Of a stretch of 18,536 nt of DNA, positions 1 to 6,714 are shown piece after piece (within the stretch, counting starts at the first letter, position 1; every line of letters begins with the position of its first letter). The position numbers and the translations under genes are program-made. The stretch comes from Flavobacterium psychrophilum (GTDB taxonomy: Bacteria; Bacteroidota; Bacteroidia; Flavobacteriales; Flavobacteriaceae). The notes beneath the pieces were generated by a model that ran no database searches, was not told the origin of the DNA, and worked only from the letters and a program-made list of their open reading frames with translations. The stretch covers positions 1-18,536 of the forward strand of contig CAMDQL010000032.1 in the NCBI GenBank assembly GCA_945905915.1, given 5' to 3'.

Positions 1-33
1 GAAAATTCAGAAACAACAACCAAAATTCGATTG

Positions 34-41
34 CAAATGTA
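34..41 (-). promoter_or_regulatory. possible -7 promoter box for a gene beyond the left edge
   Basis: On the minus strand this reads TACATTTG, an exact match to the Bacteroidota -7 consensus TAnnTTTG. It points toward the left edge of the window, so it would serve a gene outside it. No convincing TTG -33 box lies 17-23 bases upstream, so the match could be chance in AT-rich DNA. Confidence 0.25.
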
Positions 42-70
42 CTATATTTTTATAAGATTTAAATCTAAAA

Positions 71-178
71 CTACTTCTTCTTGTTCATTTTTCGCCATAA
101 CCAAATAATACCTATTACAAAGTGGGCAATAACAATCGTGGCAACGGCATAAATAAACTCGTTAGAATCTGTTCTCAT
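71..178 (-). CDS. 35-residue single-pass membrane protein, function unknown
   Basis: The minus strand reads a complete ATG-to-TAG frame of 35 codons. The protein begins MRTDSNEF, continues with an uninterrupted hydrophobic stretch at about residues 9-28 (IYAVATIVIAHFVIGIIWLW), and ends in the basic tail RKMNKKK. An acidic/polar N-terminus, one helix and a lysine-rich C-terminus predict an inner-membrane protein with its C-terminus in the cytoplasm. A TAAATTTG -7-like box lies 10 bases upstream of the ATG (189-196), which would leave almost no leader. It resembles in outline the very small membrane subunits of respiratory complexes, but I do not recognise a family and assign no function. The clean helix-plus-basic-tail architecture argues that it is real. 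Its small size is the main doubt. Confidence 0.5.
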   Translation of the reverse strand: MRTDSNEFIYAVATIVIAHFVIGIIWLWRKMNKKK

Positions 179-203
179 TTTTTTTTGGCAAATTTAGTTT
201 TTT

Positions 204-264
204 TTGTAACACAGAGTTTCACAAAAAAACTTTGCGTCTTTGCGTATTTGCGTCTTTGCGAGCA
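204..264 (+). repeat. intergenic repeat, left copy of an inverted pair
   Basis: This stretch runs from TTGTAACACAGAGTTTCAC through repeated TTTGCGTCTTTGCG-like words to GCGAGCA. Its reverse complement matches 1436-1511 closely: both read TGCTCGCAAAGACGCAAA, then TTTTTGTGAAACT, then a degenerate GTGT(T)AAC...CAA end, with one small deletion and one insertion. The two copies face each other across the binding-protein gene. The unit is built from short GCAAAGAC/ACTTTGC words. I know similar sequences as scattered intergenic repeats in Flavobacteria, where they are often mistranslated as LCVFASLR-type peptides. Confidence 0.75.
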
Positions 265-286
265 GAAAATAAAAAAACTACATTTG
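256..286 (+). promoter_or_regulatory. promoter of the ABC-importer operon
   Basis: TTG at 256-258, a 20-base spacer and TACATTTG at 279-286 match the Bacteroidota housekeeping promoter TTG-N17-23-TAnnTTTG exactly. Transcription would start near 292, a few bases before the ATG at 301. This fixes the start of the binding-protein gene, because the longer reading frame opening at 232 would start upstream of the promoter. The TTG lies inside the intergenic repeat at 204-264. Confidence 0.6.
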
Positions 287-300
287 CAAAAAACAATTTT

Positions 301-1431
301 ATGCGTCACTATTTCTTATTAGTCGTTTTGATTTTGGGTTTCACCCAATGTAAAAAATCGGATAGTTCTGCAAATCTGAATACTTCTACACAAAACAATG
401 TTCAATATGCAGAAGGCTTTTCAATTAAAAAATACGATGGTTTTTCGGTTGTAAAAGTAACGAATGCATATCCAGAAGCTAAAGATAATTACACCTATGT
501 GCTTCACAAAAAAGGCGTTCAAATTCCAGATAGTTTAGAACAATTTACGTCAATTGAAGTGCCAATTAAAAAAGTAATAGTAACCTCAACAACGCATATT
601 CCTGCTTTAGAATCTCTAGGTGTAGAAAATACTTTAATTGGTTTTCCATCGACACAATACATTTCTTCTAAAAAAACAAGAGCTTTAATCGATACTGGTA
701 AAGTAAGAGATTTAGGATCTAATCAAGGATTGAATACCGAAGTTATTTTGGACATTCAACCCGATATCATTGTTGGATTTAGTGTTGATGGAGATTTAAA
801 AACCTATAAAAATTTAGAAAAAAACGGACAAAAAATAATCTTCAACGGTGATTGGACTGAAAAAACACCTTTGGGAAAAGCGGAATGGATAAAGTTCTTT
901 GGCGCTTTGTATGATTTGGACCAAAAAGCGACAGAAATATTCAATTCGATTGAGAAAGAATACAATTCGGTGCTAACGTTAGCTAAAAATACTAAAAAAC
1001 AACCCACTATTTTTGCAGGAGCAATCTACGAAGATCAATGGTTTTTGCCCCAAGGCGATAGCTGGGCAGCTTTTTTCCTAAAAGAAGCTAATGGCAATTA
1101 TTTATGGAAAGATTCTAAAGGAACTGGAAGTTTAGCGTTATCCTTTGAAAGTGTTTTGGATAAAGCCAAAGACGCTGATTTTTGGATAGGTCCAGGCCAA
1201 TTCACTTCAATTCATGAAATTTTGGACAACAATCCTAATTATATTCATTTTAAAGCAGTTACAAATAAAAACGTATATTCGTTTAGTACCAAAAAAGGAA
1301 AAACAGGCGGTATCATTTATTACGAATTAGCACAAAATAGACCTGATTTGGTATTGAAAGATATTGTAAAAATTTTGCATCCTGAAGTGTTACCTGATCA
1401 TGAGTTATTCTTTTTTGAGAAGTTAAAATAA
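301..1431 (+). CDS. ABC importer substrate-binding lipoprotein, BtuF/FecB type
   Basis: This is a 376-residue substrate-binding protein for a metal-chelate ABC importer (cobalamin, heme or ferric siderophore), anchored in the cell envelope as a lipoprotein. Residues 1-16 are a signal peptide ending in the lipobox LGFTQC, with Cys17 the lipidated residue. The start at 301 is chosen because it opens this signal peptide and follows the promoter. The frame extends 23 codons further upstream, but that part is translated repeat DNA. The TroA/BtuF-like fold begins near residue 90 (KKVIVTSTTHIPALESLG). Glu104 sits where the permease-contacting Glu of BtuF lies, and LNTEVILDIQPDIIVG (about 144-159) is the typical second conserved block. 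The permease and ATPase genes follow in the same direction. No cobalamin riboswitch or TonB receptor gene is visible, so the ligand is unassigned. Confidence 0.85.
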   Translation: MRHYFLLVVLILGFTQCKKSDSSANLNTSTQNNVQYAEGFSIKKYDGFSVVKVTNAYPEAKDNYTYVLHKKGVQIPDSLEQFTSIEVPIKKVIVTSTTHIPALESLGVENTLIGFPSTQYISSKKTRALIDTGKVRDLGSNQGLNTEVILDIQPDIIVGFSVDGDLKTYKNLEKNGQKIIFNGDWTEKTPLGKAEWIKFFGALYDLDQKATEIFNSIEKEYNSVLTLAKNTKKQPTIFAGAIYEDQWFLPQGDSWAAFFLKEANGNYLWKDSKGTGSLALSFESVLDKAKDADFWIGPGQFTSIHEILDNNPNYIHFKAVTNKNVYSFSTKKGKTGGIIYYELAQNRPDLVLKDIVKILHPEVLPDHELFFFEKLK

Positions 1432-1435
1432 TTTT

Positions 1436-1511
1436 TGCTCGCAAAGACGCAAAATCGCAAAGATATTTTTGTGAAACTTTGTAAATAACTTCGTGTAACT
1501 TTGTGCAACAA
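1436..1511 (-). repeat. intergenic repeat, right copy of an inverted pair
   Basis: This is the inverted partner of 204-264. It starts four bases after the binding-protein stop codon with TGCTCGCAAAGACGCAAA, continues through TTTTTGTGAAACTTTG, and ends with a TAACTTTGTGCAACAA segment that is expanded relative to the left copy. It contains TAACTTTG (1496-1503), a -7-like word on the plus strand, but no TTG at the right distance. Whether it acts as a promoter, attenuator or processing site between the binding-protein and permease genes cannot be told. Confidence 0.75.
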
Positions 1512-1563
1512 TAGTAAACTAAAATTTATGCTAAAAAACGTAATTTAGCCAAAAATTAATTTC

Positions 1564-2589
1564 ATGCAATTTACCAAAAAACAAAACCTTCTTTTTATCC
1601 TCTTGCTTGTTGCAATGGTATTTTTGTTTTTGCTAAATATTAGTTTAGGTTCGGTTTCTATTCCTTTGAAAGAGGTCGTTAACGGACTTTTATTGCAAGA
1701 AATGAGTAAGGAAAGTTGGGAAATTATTCTGTGGAATTTTCGTTTTCCAAAGGCAATAACTGCTATTTTAGTTGGTATTGGACTTTCAATGAGTGGCTTA
1801 TTAATGCAAACATTATTTAGAAATCCACTTGCCGGACCCTATGTTTTAGGCTTAAGTTCGGGTGCAAGTTTAGGAGTAGCTTTCATTATTTTAGGCACAG
1901 GATTTTTACCTCCAATAATTTCAACATTCTTTTTATCCAATTACGGATTAATTTTAGCTTCAAGTTTAGGTAGTTTTTTGGTATTAATGGCTGTTTTATT
2001 AGTTTCCCAAAAGCTCAAAGATACCATGGCAATTTTAATTGTTGGGTTAATGTTCGGAAGTTTTACAAGCGCAATTGTTTCGGTTCTATCTTATTTTACT
2101 TCGGCAGAAAAATTACAGAAATTCACCTTTTGGTCAATGGGAAGTATTTCAAATTTATCTTGGAATGAAATTACACTTTTATCGGTTTTTGTCTTTATAG
2201 GAATTGGAATCAGCTTTATAGTAATTAAACCTTTAAACGCATTATTATTGGGTGAAAAATATGCTCAAAGCATCGGCATCAACTATAAGAAAACTCGAAT
2301 ATTAATCATAATTGCCACCAGTATTTTAGCCGGAAGCATCACTGCTTTTGCTGGACCTATTGCATTTATTGGATTAGCCGTTCCACACATGGCAAAATTG
2401 ATATTTCAAACGAGTAATCATTTGGTACTGTTTTGGAGTACGCTTTTGCTTGGCGCGATTGTAATGCTTTGTTGCGATACGATTGCTCAAGTTCCAGGAA
2501 ATGATATTACTTTACCAATTAATGCAATAACTTCTGTAATAGGAGCACCAGTAGTGATTTGGTTGTTAATAAGAAAGAAAAAAGTTTAA
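1564..2589 (+). CDS. FecCD/BtuC-type permease of the ABC importer
   Basis: This 341-residue integral membrane protein forms the dimeric channel of a metal-chelate importer. It is hydrophobic nearly throughout, about ten helices as in BtuC, and has the usual family length. Family signatures seen are RNPLAGPYVLGLSSGASLG (about 88-106), the mark of FecCD permeases, and FIGLAVPHMAKL in the C-terminal third, which belongs to the loop contacting the ATPase. It lies 132 bases after the binding-protein gene, with the inverted repeat between, and its stop codon is two bases before the ATPase start, so the last two genes are probably translationally coupled. The substrate is not determined by the sequence. 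Confidence 0.9.
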   Translation: MQFTKKQNLLFILLLVAMVFLFLLNISLGSVSIPLKEVVNGLLLQEMSKESWEIILWNFRFPKAITAILVGIGLSMSGLLMQTLFRNPLAGPYVLGLSSGASLGVAFIILGTGFLPPIISTFFLSNYGLILASSLGSFLVLMAVLLVSQKLKDTMAILIVGLMFGSFTSAIVSVLSYFTSAEKLQKFTFWSMGSISNLSWNEITLLSVFVFIGIGISFIVIKPLNALLLGEKYAQSIGINYKKTRILIIIATSILAGSITAFAGPIAFIGLAVPHMAKLIFQTSNHLVLFWSTLLLGAIVMLCCDTIAQVPGNDITLPINAITSVIGAPVVIWLLIRKKKV

Positions 2590-2591
2590 TT

Positions 2592-3377
2592 ATGACCAAT
2601 CCAAATTTCACCATACAAACTAAAAATCTTTCGATTGGCTACAAGTCAAAATCGGAAACGATTACCATTGCTCAAAACATCAATCTCAACCTTGAAAAAG
2701 GCAAATTAATTGCTTTAATTGGGGAAAATGGAATTGGAAAATCAACGTTATTAAAAACCATAACCGGACTAATTCCTCCTTTAAATGGTGAAGTTAATTT
2801 ATTAAACAAATCGTTACAAAGTTTTAAACCACTTGGTTTAGCTCAAGAATTGAGTATTGTATTAACTGAAAAATTGCCGCCAAGTAATTTAACTATTTAC
2901 GAAATTATAGCTTTGGGAAGACAGCCTTACACCAATTGGTTAGGAACCTTATCTGAAGTTGATAAATCAAAAATTGAAGAAGCCATCGCATTAACCGATA
3001 TTCAACATTTGATTCACAAAAAACACGATGAAATTAGCGATGGTCAGTTGCAAATTGCTTTAATTGCAAGAGCTTTAGCGCAAGACACTTCGATTATAAT
3101 TTTAGACGAACCCACAACGCATTTAGATTTGGTTCACAAAGCAACATTATTAAAACTATTGCAAAAACTTACCCACGAAACCGGTAAAACCATCCTCTAC
3201 TCTACCCATGATATTGATTTAGCAATTCAAATGGCCGATGAGATGATTGTATTTACTCCAACTCAAATTGTACAAGACCAACCCTGTAATTTAATTCAGA
3301 CTGGTATTTTTAATACGTTATTTGACACAGAACATTTGACATTTGATGCCACCATTGGTAAATTTAAAATCAAGTAA
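2592..3377 (+). CDS. ATP-binding protein of the metal-chelate ABC importer
   Basis: This 261-residue ABC ATPase is predicted to power the importer encoded just upstream. Walker A is GENGIGKST (about 44-52). Walker B with the catalytic Glu is IIILDEP (about 168-174), followed by the D-loop HLDL and switch His206 in ILYSTH. The signature reads ISDGQ (about 148-152) instead of LSGGQ. The Q-loop position is occupied by VLTE (about 90-93), without the usual glutamine. The segment LTIYEIIALGRQPYTNW is typical of FecE/BtuD proteins of Bacteroidota. The start at 2592, two bases after the permease stop, is preferred over the in-frame ATG at 2559, which lies inside the permease gene and adds a non-homologous extension. 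It converges on the RluE-like gene with one base between stop codons. Confidence 0.88.
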   Translation: MTNPNFTIQTKNLSIGYKSKSETITIAQNINLNLEKGKLIALIGENGIGKSTLLKTITGLIPPLNGEVNLLNKSLQSFKPLGLAQELSIVLTEKLPPSNLTIYEIIALGRQPYTNWLGTLSEVDKSKIEEAIALTDIQHLIHKKHDEISDGQLQIALIARALAQDTSIIILDEPTTHLDLVHKATLLKLLQKLTHETGKTILYSTHDIDLAIQMADEMIVFTPTQIVQDQPCNLIQTGIFNTLFDTEHLTFDATIGKFKIK

Positions 3378-3378
3378 A

Positions 3379-3945
3379 TTACACATCAAAACCAGTCACT
3401 TCTAGAACTTCACCCGCTTTTAAATCGTTTAGATGAATATTTCCCACACGAACTCGAACCAACCGTAACGTAGGAAAACCAACAGCTGATGTCATTTTTC
3501 GTACCTGACGAAATTTTCCTTCGGTTAAAGTTATGGAAACCCAAGAAGTAGGTCCGTGCCGATCATCCCGAATCTTTTTGCCTCGCTCGCCTAAGTTAGG
3601 AGTTGATTCTAATTTAAAAGCATTGCATTTTTTTGTTTTGTATTTTTTGCCTTGTAAACCAATTTCAACTCCGTTTCTCAATTGTTCAACTGCTTCATCT
3701 GTAATGATTCCATCGACTTGGGCATAATATTCCTTTTCTACTTTTTTACTCCGAACGATTTCGCTCATCATGCCGTCAGTGGTTAACAAAAGTAATCCTT
3801 CTGAATCTTCATCTAAACGACCAATTGCCATCGTGTTTTCAGGAAAATCATACAATTCGCCTAATAATTTTTTATTGCGTTTGAGTTGGTAAATAAACTG
3901 CGATAAATAACCGTAAGGTTTGTGAATTAAGAAATGATGATGCAT
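3379..3945 (-). CDS. rluE: RluE-like 23S rRNA pseudouridine synthase
   Basis: This 188-residue RsuA/RluB/RluE-family pseudouridine synthase isomerises a uridine in rRNA. The catalytic motif is GRLDEDSEGLLLLT (about 42-55), with Asp45 the nucleophile. The lack of an N-terminal S4 domain, the opening HHFLIHKPYGYLSQF, and the C-terminal PTSWVSITLTEGKFRQVRKM followed by VGFPTLRLVR all resemble RluE (U2457 in E. coli) more than RsuA or RluB. The target base is inferred by similarity. I chose the ATG at 3945 because it directly precedes the conserved start of the domain. The frame also has an ATG at 3978, but a -7-like TATTTTTG box lies between the two, so the longer form would begin upstream of its own promoter. 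Confidence 0.85.
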   Translation of the reverse strand: MHHHFLIHKPYGYLSQFIYQLKRNKKLLGELYDFPENTMAIGRLDEDSEGLLLLTTDGMMSEIVRSKKVEKEYYAQVDGIITDEAVEQLRNGVEIGLQGKKYKTKKCNAFKLESTPNLGERGKKIRDDRHGPTSWVSITLTEGKFRQVRKMTSAVGFPTLRLVRVRVGNIHLNDLKAGEVLEVTGFDV

Positions 3946-3960
3946 GATAATTATTTGTTG

Positions 3961-3968
3961 CAAAAATA
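3961..3968 (-). promoter_or_regulatory. -7 promoter box of the RluE-like gene
   Basis: On the minus strand this is TATTTTTG, matching TAnnTTTG, 15 bases before the ATG at 3945. No good TTG -33 box is present. Its position supports 3945 rather than 3978 as the start. Confidence 0.3.
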
Positions 3969-3980
3969 CATTTTTCAAAT

Positions 3981-4009
3981 TTGAAGTTTAAATTTATTCC
4001 GTATTTTTA
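3981..4009 (+). promoter_or_regulatory. probable rmuC promoter
   Basis: TTG at 3981-3983, an 18-base spacer and TATTTTTA at 4002-4009 match the Bacteroidota consensus at all but the last base of the -7 box. Transcription would begin near 4015, about 12 bases before the rmuC ATG. Confidence 0.4.
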
Positions 4010-4026
4010 CATTTTACAATCCATTT

Positions 4027-5373
4027 ATGTCAGAATCAATGCTTATTTTAGTCGCTTTTATTATCGCTCTTGCCATTGGAATTTTCCTTGGAAAGATGCT
4101 TTTTACTGCTCAATCAAAATCTGAAAAATCAGGTTTAGAAGAACGAATCAATGGTTATTTAAACCAAATTGAACAATTGAAATTTCAAATCAATCAAGTA
4201 GTTTCTGAAAAAGAAACGGTGCAAAAAGAAAAAGAATCGTTGGCCATTCATTTGGCAAAAAAAGAGAATGATTTTGATAATTTATTAGAGCGAAATAAAG
4301 AGCAAAAGCAAGAAGTGGAACAACTTCAGGAAAAATTCACCAAAGAATTTGAAAATTTGGCAAACAAAATTCTAGAAGAGAAAACGGTTAAATTCACTGA
4401 GCAAAACAAAGAAAATTTAAAAAACATTCTTTCGCCTTTACAAGATCGAATCCAACTTTTTGAAAAGAAAGTTGAAGACACGCACAAAGAAAGTATCGAC
4501 TATCATGCTGCTTTGCGCCAACAAATATTGGGCCTTCGTGAAATGAACGAACAAATGAGCAAGGAAACCATCAATCTAACCAAGGCATTAAAAGGCGATA
4601 GCAAAATGCAAGGAAATTGGGGTGAATTAGTTTTAGAACGTGTATTAGAAAAATCAGGGCTCGAAAAAGATAGAGAATATTTTGTACAACAAAGTCATAC
4701 TACTGAAGAAGGTAATCGCGTTTTTCCAGACGTAATCATTAATCTTCCTGATGGTAAAAAAATGATTATCGATTCAAAAGTAACGCTTACTGCTTATGAA
4801 CGCTACATCAATGAAGAAGATGATAGCTTGAAAAATCAACATTTAAAAGAGCATGTGGTATCAATAAATCGACATGTAGAACAATTGGGCAATAAAAATT
4901 ATCAGGATTTATATCAAATGGAAAGTCCCGATTTTGTATTGTTATTCATTCCAATCGAATCGGCTTTTGCTGTTGCATTAAATGAAGATACTACGCTCTA
5001 TAATAAAGCATTTGAAAAGAATATTGTAATTGTTACACCTTCTACTCTATTAGCCACTTTACGCACGATTGACAGCATGTGGACCAATCAAAAGCAACAA
5101 GAAAATGCGATTGAAATTGCGCGTCAGGCTGGTGCTTTATACGATAAATTTGAAGGTTTTGTAGGTGATTTGATTAAGATTGGTAAAAAAATGGATGAAG
5201 CCAAAGTAGAATATGGTGCAGCCATGAATAAACTAACCGAAGGCAAAGGAAATTTAATTACCAGTGTTGAAAAACTGAAAAAAATGGGAGCCAAAGCTAA
5301 AAAATCGTTACCCGAATCGGTGTTAAAAAGAGCCGAAAACGATACCAATGAAATCTCTGAACTAAACGAATAA
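4027..5373 (+). CDS. rmuC: DNA recombination protein RmuC homologue
   Basis: This 448-residue protein has the standard RmuC architecture. An N-terminal membrane helix lies at about residues 5-24, a long heptad-rich coiled coil at about 35-185, and the RmuC domain from about 190. Conserved landmarks are KMQGNWGELVLERVLE (about 193-208) and PDVIINLPDGKKMIIDSKV (about 234-252). The latter has the D...DSK pattern of PD-(D/E)XK-like nuclease folds, to which RmuC is thought to be related. RmuC limits DNA rearrangement at inverted repeats in E. coli, but its biochemical activity is not well established. The gene is transcribed away from the RluE-like gene and is followed after three bases by a thioesterase remnant. 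Confidence 0.93.
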   Translation: MSESMLILVAFIIALAIGIFLGKMLFTAQSKSEKSGLEERINGYLNQIEQLKFQINQVVSEKETVQKEKESLAIHLAKKENDFDNLLERNKEQKQEVEQLQEKFTKEFENLANKILEEKTVKFTEQNKENLKNILSPLQDRIQLFEKKVEDTHKESIDYHAALRQQILGLREMNEQMSKETINLTKALKGDSKMQGNWGELVLERVLEKSGLEKDREYFVQQSHTTEEGNRVFPDVIINLPDGKKMIIDSKVTLTAYERYINEEDDSLKNQHLKEHVVSINRHVEQLGNKNYQDLYQMESPDFVLLFIPIESAFAVALNEDTTLYNKAFEKNIVIVTPSTLLATLRTIDSMWTNQKQQENAIEIARQAGALYDKFEGFVGDLIKIGKKMDEAKVEYGAAMNKLTEGKGNLITSVEKLKKMGAKAKKSLPESVLKRAENDTNEISELNE

Positions 5374-5376
5374 ACT

Positions 5377-5556
5377 ATGCATACTGCTAATACTGTTGCG
5401 GCATCAAAGATTACACTTTCTGAATTGATGTTGCCTTCGCATTCTAATTTTAGTGGAAAAATACACGGAGGAAATTTCAGATGTCTTATTAAAAATCTAA
5501 AGGTCAAGAATATAGTAGCTTGCTATTTTAAAAAAAAAGTTATATTTGTTAATTAA
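5377..5556 (+). pseudogene. N-terminal remnant of a hotdog acyl-CoA thioesterase
   Basis: An ATG three bases after the rmuC stop opens a 59-codon frame. Residues 14-32 (LSELMLPSHSNFSGKIHGG) match the start of cytosolic acyl-CoA thioesterases of the YciA/ACOT hotdog family, in which this block is followed by a helix (typically YILSLxDQIAFA) carrying the catalytic Asp. Here the match stops abruptly after HGG and is replaced by unrelated NFRCLIKNLKVKNIV, ending in TAA. About 100 residues of fold, including the active site, are missing. The tail of the frame overlaps the promoter of the next gene (5520-5548). I read it as a truncated gene left by a deletion. Expression of a 59-residue peptide cannot be excluded. 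Confidence 0.65.
5520..5548 (+). promoter_or_regulatory. promoter of the di-heme cytochrome / FG-GAP operon
   Basis: TTG at 5520-5522, an 18-base spacer and TATATTTG at 5541-5548 match the Bacteroidota consensus in both boxes. Transcription would start near 5555, giving a leader of about 25 bases before the ATG at 5580. It lies inside the open tail of the thioesterase remnant. Confidence 0.62.
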
Positions 5557-5579
5557 AATATCAATCAAAGTAGGACAAT

Positions 5580-6701
5580 ATGATAAAAAAATACGCAATT
5601 CTTTCCCTTTTTGCTATTACAATTTCTTTATACTTTTCATGTGCAGACAACGATGACCAAGATTATACCGATGTTTCACCGGTAGTTGTAGACTTAAGTG
5701 TTGTACCTTTTGAAAAATTATCTGATTATCATTTTTTTAGCGGCGAATTAAAAAACCAAATTCCATCTACAGATGTAATTCCTTATGAGCCAATTTCATC
5801 CTTATTTACCGATTATGCACATAAAAAACGATTTGTATGGATTCCAAAAGGAGCTAAAGCAACTTATAATGGTGATCACAAAATATTAGAACTTCCGGTA
5901 GGTTCAGCAATTATTAAGACTTTTTATTACGACAATGTGCAACCTGCTAATACTACTAAAATCATTGAAACAAGGATAATGATTCGAAAAGCAGAGGGTT
6001 GGATTTTTGCCGATTATGTTTGGAATGACGATCAAACTGAAGCCTATATGGATTTAAACAGTAGCGTTAAAAACATTTCTTGGCGCGATGAAAATAATAT
6101 CGTTAGAAACATTGATTACCGAATTCCCAATGAAGCTCAATGTATTGTGTGCCACAAATCTAAAAGCTACATCAATAACGTATACAGCCAAATTAATATC
6201 CCAATAGGCATCAAACCACAAAACTTAAACAAGCCTTATAACTTCGGAAGTGAAACTGTTAATCAACTTACAAAGTGGATTCAACTTGGAATTTTAGAAA
6301 ATAATTTCAATTTACCTACCGAAGAAAATACTACCGTAAACTATAATGATATTAGCAAGCCTTTAGATAAAAGAGTTCGTTCTTATTTTGATATCAATTG
6401 TGCGCATTGCCACACTGAAAATGGTCATTGTGATTATCGCCCAATGCGATTTTCTTTTTCTGAAACAAATAACAATTTAAACAATATGGGCGTTTGTGTT
6501 GACACTCAAGATATGCAAGATTTTGCCCCAGATTTAAGCAAGATTGTAACTCCAAGAAGAATAGATCAATCGATGTTATACCATAGGGTAAATAGTGTAG
6601 ATGAAACCTATAGAATGCCACTTCATGGACGTACAATTATTCATACCGAAGGGGTAACACTTATAGAAAATTGGATTAACTCTTTAGACGATTGTCGCTA
6701 A
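5580..6701 (+). CDS. di-heme c-type cytochrome lipoprotein, SO2930/HNE_0200 type
   Basis: This 373-residue exported lipoprotein has a signal peptide at residues 1-20 ending in LYFSC, so Cys21 is the lipidation site. Two CxxCH heme-attachment motifs are visible: CIVCH (188-192) and CAHCH (274-278). RMPLHG (about 345-350) offers Met346 as a plausible distal ligand. The N-terminal part (LSDYHFFSGELKNQIPSTDVIPYE, then SLFTDYAHKKRFVWIPKG) is the hallmark of the uncharacterised family named after SO2930 of Shewanella and HNE_0200 of Hyphomonas. As I recall, these are often found beside a parallel beta-helix protein, which is absent here. Instead the next gene begins 13 bases downstream and encodes a large T9SS-secreted protein. 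The likely role is envelope electron transfer or heme-dependent chemistry. Substrate and partner are unknown. Heme would be attached by the CcsBA encoded at 13376-16531. Confidence 0.82.
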   Translation: MIKKYAILSLFAITISLYFSCADNDDQDYTDVSPVVVDLSVVPFEKLSDYHFFSGELKNQIPSTDVIPYEPISSLFTDYAHKKRFVWIPKGAKATYNGDHKILELPVGSAIIKTFYYDNVQPANTTKIIETRIMIRKAEGWIFADYVWNDDQTEAYMDLNSSVKNISWRDENNIVRNIDYRIPNEAQCIVCHKSKSYINNVYSQINIPIGIKPQNLNKPYNFGSETVNQLTKWIQLGILENNFNLPTEENTTVNYNDISKPLDKRVRSYFDINCAHCHTENGHCDYRPMRFSFSETNNNLNNMGVCVDTQDMQDFAPDLSKIVTPRRIDQSMLYHRVNSVDETYRMPLHGRTIIHTEGVTLIENWINSLDDCR

Positions 6702-6714
6702 TAATATTTAAAAT

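Noticed and set aside
55..66. The 12-bp palindrome AGATTTAAATCT as a terminator or operator
   Set aside because: It has no loop, no T run and a base composition in which such a word is expected by chance.
122..322. A plus-strand frame of 66 codons across the left intergenic region
   Set aside because: It is translated repeat DNA overlapping the promoter and the start of the binding-protein gene, and its peptide has the LCVFA-type composition of mistranslated intergenic repeats.
204..1511. The inverted repeats as terminal repeats of a transposon carrying the binding-protein gene
   Set aside because: There is no transposase, no target-site duplication was seen, and the bracketed gene belongs functionally with the permease and ATPase outside the repeats.
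301..3377. Firm assignment of the importer to vitamin B12
   Set aside because: No cobalamin riboswitch, TonB receptor or cobalamin gene is visible, and heme and siderophore importers of this family look the same at this level.
5124..5507. A minus-strand open frame of 127 codons over the end of rmuC
   Set aside because: It lies opposite the conserved C-terminus of rmuC and the thioesterase remnant and has a low-complexity Ser/Phe-rich product; it is a shadow frame.
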